Shown piece after piece: positions 60,569-64,000 of a DNA stretch of 64,000 nt. Both the position numbers and the translations under genes were made by a program. The notes beneath the pieces were generated by a model. It worked only from the letters and a program-made list of their open reading frames with translations. It searched no databases and was not told where the DNA came from. Source of the DNA: Occallatibacter savannae (GTDB taxonomy: Bacteria > Acidobacteriota > Terriglobia > Terriglobales > Acidobacteriaceae). Location of the stretch: positions 744,001 through 808,000 of the forward strand of contig NZ_QFFY01000001.1 in the NCBI RefSeq assembly GCF_003131205.1, in the 5' to 3' direction. The stretch's first letter is position 1. Each line of letters opens with the position of its first letter.

Positions 60569-62749
60569 ATGAGTTCCTTTTCTAGATTGAATTTTGCTGC
60601 CCAGGCGGAGTTGCCGTCCGATCCCTCCCTTCAGGACTCGCAGGTTCTGCTGCCGCCGTCTCCATCGCTGCCGCCGGAGCACCACGGCAAGCGCCAGAAG
60701 AAATCAATCCCCGGCGTGGTCGAACAGAAAAGCCTCTGGAACGCGGAGATTATCCGCCAGGCGCTGGTCGACGCCTTCCGCAAACTCAATCCGCGCTGGA
60801 TGGTCAAGAACCCGGTGATGTTTGTCGTTGAGGTCGGCAGCGTGCTGACGACGCTGCTCCTCATCGACAACACGGTCCACCAGCGCGCCGGCTTCGGCTT
60901 CAACCTCCAGATCACGCTCTGGCTCTGGTTCACAGTCCTGTTTGCGAACTTCGCCGAAGCCATGGCCGAAGGTCGCGGTAAGGCGCAGGCAGACACGCTC
61001 CGCAAAGCGAAGGGTGAGACCATCGCCCAGCGCTACATTGCCTCCGGCGCGCTCGAGCAAGTCGCGAGCGGCCAGCTTCGATCCGGCGACGTGATCTACG
61101 TGCCTGCGGGACACTACATTGCCGGCGACGGCGAGGTCATCGAGGGCGTTGCTTCCGTGGACGAATCCGCCATCACCGGTGAATCCGCTCCCGTCATTCG
61201 CGAGGCCGGAGGAGACCGCTCGGCCGTCACCGGCGGTACCAAGGTCCTCTCCGACTGGATCAAGGTTCGTATCACCTCAAATCCCGGCGAAACCTTTCTC
61301 GACCGCATGATCGCCCTCGTTGAAGGCGCCACTCGTCAGAAGACGCCTAACGAGATCGCGCTCTCTATCCTGCTCTCCGGCCTCACCATTGTCTTCCTTC
61401 TCGCCGTCGTAACTCTTCAGCCCTTCGCCATCTACTCGAAAGCCCCTCAGACGGTCTTCGTGCTTGTCTCGCTGCTCGTCTGCCTCATCCCCACCACCAT
61501 CGGCGGGCTGCTCTCCGCCATCGGCATCGCCGGCATGGACCGTCTCGTCCAGTACAACGTCCTTGCTATGAGCGGCCGTGCCGTCGAAGCTGCAGGTGAC
61601 GTCAACACTCTTCTGCTCGACAAGACCGGCACCATCACGCTCGGTAATCGCCAGGCCACCGAATTCATTCCCGCCCCAGATATCACTGCTGAGCGGCTCG
61701 CCGACGCGGCGCAGCTCGCGTCGTTGTCAGACGAGACTCCCGAAGGCCGTTCCATCGTCGTCCTCGCAAAAGAAAAGTACAACCTCCGCGGTCGCGATCT
61801 CGGCGGCATCCATGCGGAGTTCGTTCGCTTCTCCGCACAGACACGCATGAGCGGCGTCAACCTTCCCGGCATGCGCATCCGCAAGGGCTCAGCTGCAGCC
61901 ATCGCGCGCTTCCTCGAGGATCAGGGGTCGTCCCTCCCCAAACAGGTCCGCGACTCCGTCGAGGAAATCTCGCGTGCCGGCGGTACGCCGCTCGTAGTCG
62001 CCGAGAATGCCGCCGCTCTCGGTGTCATCTACCTCAAAGACATCGTCAAGGGCGGGCTCAAAGAACGTCTCGCTCGTCTGCGCGCCATGGGCATTCGCAC
62101 CGTCATGATCACGGGCGACAATCCCCTCACCGCTGCCGTCATCGCACGTGAAGCCGGCGTTGACGACTTCCTCGCGGAAGCCAAGCCCAAAGACAAGATG
62201 GACCTCATCAAACGCGAACAGTCCAAAGGCAAGCTGGTCGCCATGACCGGCGACGGCACCAACGACGCGCCCGCACTCGCCCAGGCCGACGTGGGCGTCG
62301 CCATGAACTCCGGTACCCAGGCCGCCAAGGAAGCCGGCAACATGGTCGACCTCGACTCCAACCCGACCAAGCTCATCGAGATCGTCGAGATCGGCAAACA
62401 ACTCCTCATGACGCGCGGTGCCCTCACCACCTTCTCGATCGCCAACGACGTCGCAAAATACTTCGCAATCATCCCGGCGATGTTCGCCGGTGCGTTTCCT
62501 GTGCTGAACGCACTCAACATCATGCATCTCGCAACGCCACAATCGGCTATACTCTCGGCCGTCGTCTTCAACGCGGTTATCATCATTGGTCTCATCCCCC
62601 TCGCTTTACGTGGCGTGAAGTACGAGCCGAAGTCTGCGCAGGCTCTCCTGCGGCAGAACCTGCTCATCTATGGCGTGGGCGGCGTCATCATCCCATTCAT
62701 CGGAATCAAAGCCATCGATGTATTGCTCGTCGCCATGCACCTGGCCTGA
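60569..62749 (+). CDS. kdpB: Potassium-transporting ATPase subunit B
   Basis: KdpB is the P-type ATPase. The 726-residue protein has the phosphorylation motif DKTGTIT, the actuator [32 protein letters not shown] and about seven hydrophobic segments. The N-terminus carries ~55 extra residues, rich in Pro and Ser, before the usual KSLWNAEI start. The canonical serine inhibitory site near TGES is plausible but I did not align it. Confidence 0.98.
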   Translation: MSSFSRLNFAAQAELPSDPSLQDSQVLLPPSPSLPPEHHGKRQKKSIPGVVEQKSLWNAEIIRQALVDAFRKLNPRWMVKNPVMFVVEVGSVLTTLLLIDNTVHQRAGFGFNLQITLWLWFTVLFANFAEAMAEGRGKAQADTLRKAKGETIAQRYIASGALEQVASGQLRSGDVIYVPAGHYIAGDGEVIEGVASVDESAITGESAPVIREAGGDRSAVTGGTKVLSDWIKVRITSNPGETFLDRMIALVEGATRQKTPNEIALSILLSGLTIVFLLAVVTLQPFAIYSKAPQTVFVLVSLLVCLIPTTIGGLLSAIGIAGMDRLVQYNVLAMSGRAVEAAGDVNTLLLDKTGTITLGNRQATEFIPAPDITAERLADAAQLASLSDETPEGRSIVVLAKEKYNLRGRDLGGIHAEFVRFSAQTRMSGVNLPGMRIRKGSAAAIARFLEDQGSSLPKQVRDSVEEISRAGGTPLVVAENAAALGVIYLKDIVKGGLKERLARLRAMGIRTVMITGDNPLTAAVIAREAGVDDFLAEAKPKDKMDLIKREQSKGKLVAMTGDGTNDAPALAQADVGVAMNSGTQAAKEAGNMVDLDSNPTKLIEIVEIGKQLLMTRGALTTFSIANDVAKYFAIIPAMFAGAFPVLNALNIMHLATPQSAILSAVVFNAVIIIGLIPLALRGVKYEPKSAQALLRQNLLIYGVGGVIIPFIGIKAIDVLLVAMHLA

Positions 62750-62776
62750 GCACGATCGATCTGACAAGGACTGCAT

Positions 62777-63400
62777 ATGACTACGACAGCTACTCTCCCC
62801 GTTCCGGCACACGCCCACGAAGCTCAAACAGCCGAGCATTCGGTGTGGGCCACCTCCATACGCTTCACACTGCTGACCACACTTCTGTTTGGCATCGCGT
62901 ATCCCCTCGTTCTGACCGGGGTAGCCGGCGCGGTCTTCCCGCACAGGGCCGCAGGCAGTCTCATCGAGCGCAATGGGCAGGTGATCGGCTCCGAGTTGCT
63001 CGCCCAGGGCTTCGCCAGCGACAAGTACTTTCATCCTCGCCCATCGGCGGCCGGGAACGGCTATGACGCCACCTCGTCCGGCGGCTCCAACTACGCGCAG
63101 TCGAACGCGAAGCTCGTGCAGCGCATGCAGGGCGATATCGATAAGCTCGCTGCGGAGAACCCCGGCCGCCCGGTGCCCATAGACGCCGTTACGACCTCCG
63201 GCTCCGGCCTCGACCCGGACATCACTCCAGACAATGCGCTCTTTCAAGCCCGTCGTGTGGCGAAGGCTCGAGGCCTGAGCGAAGAGCAACTCAAGCAGCT
63301 CATAAGCCAGCACACGCAGGCGCGCACATTCGGGCTCCTAGGTGAGCCGCGCGTCAATGTTCTTGAGCTGAACCTGGCTCTCGATCAGCTTGCGAAATGA
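62777..63400 (+). CDS. kdpC: Potassium-transporting ATPase subunit C
   Basis: The 207-residue protein has one N-terminal membrane helix (IRFTLLTTLLFGIAYPLVLTGVAG) followed by periplasmic motifs GSELLAQGFASDKYFHPRPSA, ATSSGGSNYAQSN and DAVTTSGSGLDPDITP, all KdpC signatures. It ends the kdp operon. Confidence 0.97.
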   Translation: MTTTATLPVPAHAHEAQTAEHSVWATSIRFTLLTTLLFGIAYPLVLTGVAGAVFPHRAAGSLIERNGQVIGSELLAQGFASDKYFHPRPSAAGNGYDATSSGGSNYAQSNAKLVQRMQGDIDKLAAENPGRPVPIDAVTTSGSGLDPDITPDNALFQARRVAKARGLSEEQLKQLISQHTQARTFGLLGEPRVNVLELNLALDQLAK

Positions 63401-63422
63401 CTTTCCACGTTGTCCTGGAATT

Positions 63423-63456
63423 GGGGAGGCCGCAGTTCACGCCTCCCCTCCTTTTT
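63423..63456 (+). terminator. Rho-independent terminator of the kdp operon
   Basis: An 8-base-pair GGGGAGGC/GCCTCCCC stem with a 10-base loop is followed by TCC and five T, 23 bases after the kdpC stop. Confidence 0.85.
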
Positions 63457-63568
63457 GTCTCCACCACCTGCCAGCAAAGCTCGCAAGGTGCGCAGCATCA
63501 TAGACGTGTCGCGCCGGCATCGCATATTCTTCCCTTTCATGCCGGCGTAGGATTTTCCGGTTCAAACG

Positions 63569-64000
63569 ATGCGCGCATCGCTCTTCATCACCTGCTACAA
63601 CGACACGCTTTTCCCGCAGACCGGCCGCGCCGTTGTGCGTCTCCTTGAGCGCCTCGGAGTAGAAGTCGAATTCGCTCCCGCGCAGACCTGCTGCGGCCAG
63701 ATGCACGCCAATACCGGATTCCGCGGCGAAGCGTATTCGCAAGCCAAGCGTTTCGTTCAGCTCTATCGCGACACGGAATGCGTGGTCATTCCCTCGTCCT
63801 CATGTGTCGCGATGATCCGCGACCAGTATCCCGGTCTCTTTGCAGAACTGGGAAATGAGGAGTTGCGCCGCGCCTTCGCCGCCCTACTGCCGCGAATCTT
63901 CGAGTTCAGCGAGTTCCTTACCGACAAGCTCGGCATCGACGATGTCGGCGCTTGCTTCCCGCATCGTGTTGCGTACCACGCAAGCTGCCACGGCCTGCGC
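63569..64000 (+). CDS. LutA/YkgE-like CCG-domain iron-sulfur protein, 3' truncated by window end
   Basis: The open frame runs to the last base without a stop. The 144 visible residues begin RASLFITCYNDTLFPQ and continue with APAQTCCGQMHANTGFRGEA and the second motif start HASCHGLR. This is the first of two CCG (cysteine-rich) domains as in LutA, an L-lactate oxidation subunit. LutB and LutC are expected next, outside the window. Confidence 0.88.
   Translation, partial: MRASLFITCYNDTLFPQTGRAVVRLLERLGVEVEFAPAQTCCGQMHANTGFRGEAYSQAKRFVQLYRDTECVVIPSSSCVAMIRDQYPGLFAELGNEELRRAFAALLPRIFEFSEFLTDKLGIDDVGACFPHRVAYHASCHGLR

Overview
This 64 kb window is chromosomal DNA from a GC-rich Gram-negative bacterium, most likely an acidobacterium of the Acidobacteriaceae/Terriglobia type. 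The inference rests on gene content: an Oar-like TonB-dependent receptor with an N-terminal carboxypeptidase-regulatory domain, lpxD and a PagL-like barrel (a lipid A outer membrane), a DUF2076 protein, and a large set of exported enzymes. I see no phage, insertion sequence, CRISPR array, rRNA or tRNA. It reads as an ordinary chromosome with one notable accessory system.

Layout. 0-7 kb (minus strand): a heme operon, CcsA/HemX-like protein-hemA-hemC-hemD, followed by a PQQ-type sugar dehydrogenase-like exported protein and preceded by a GT87-type membrane protein. 7-12 kb (plus): mutS, then the peptidoglycan recycling pair nagZ-anmK. 12.4-16.7 kb: an exported DUF5666-like protein and the TonB-dependent receptor. 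16.7-23 kb (mostly minus): a GT4 glycosyltransferase, then the most interesting locus, a bufferin-type RiPP metallophore cluster. It holds a cysteine-rich secreted precursor, an MNIO (DUF692) maturase, a BufC/HvfC partner, a DUF2071 protein and a DoxX membrane protein, with an ECF sigma factor/ZAS anti-sigma pair next door. The precursor and sigma genes share an exactly spaced promoter-like motif (TGTAAC-N18-CTCA[CA]AT), so the pair probably controls the cluster.

23-36 kb: a double zinc-ribbon protein, a DUF2141 gene with a one-base frameshift, a C45/phospholipase B-like hydrolase, a CCA-type nucleotidyltransferase with an altered catalytic motif and a long histone-like tail, a cytochrome c gene whose signal peptide is out of frame, lpxD with a small lipoprotein, a MASE1-PAS-GGDEF diguanylate cyclase, glutamate formimidoyltransferase, a PagL-like protein and a YebC regulator. 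36-47 kb: an M13 metallopeptidase, DUF2076 protein, two GNAT enzymes, a MenC/N-succinylamino acid racemase homologue, mazG, an SMP-30 lactonase-like protein, prepilin peptidase, a TPR protein and a bacterial SET-domain protein. 47-51 kb: dnaX-ybaB-(Tat-exported metallo-beta-lactamase-fold protein)-recR. 51-56 kb: a stand-alone receiver protein, an ABC importer pair lacking a binding protein, and a Gfo/Idh/MocA oxidoreductase. 56-64 kb: the high-affinity potassium system, with a short KdpD-like kinase divergent from kdpE, an unnamed 28-residue membrane protein and kdpFABC, then a terminator and the start of a LutA-like iron-sulfur protein cut by the window edge.

All identifications come from reading the translated sequence. 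No database search was run.
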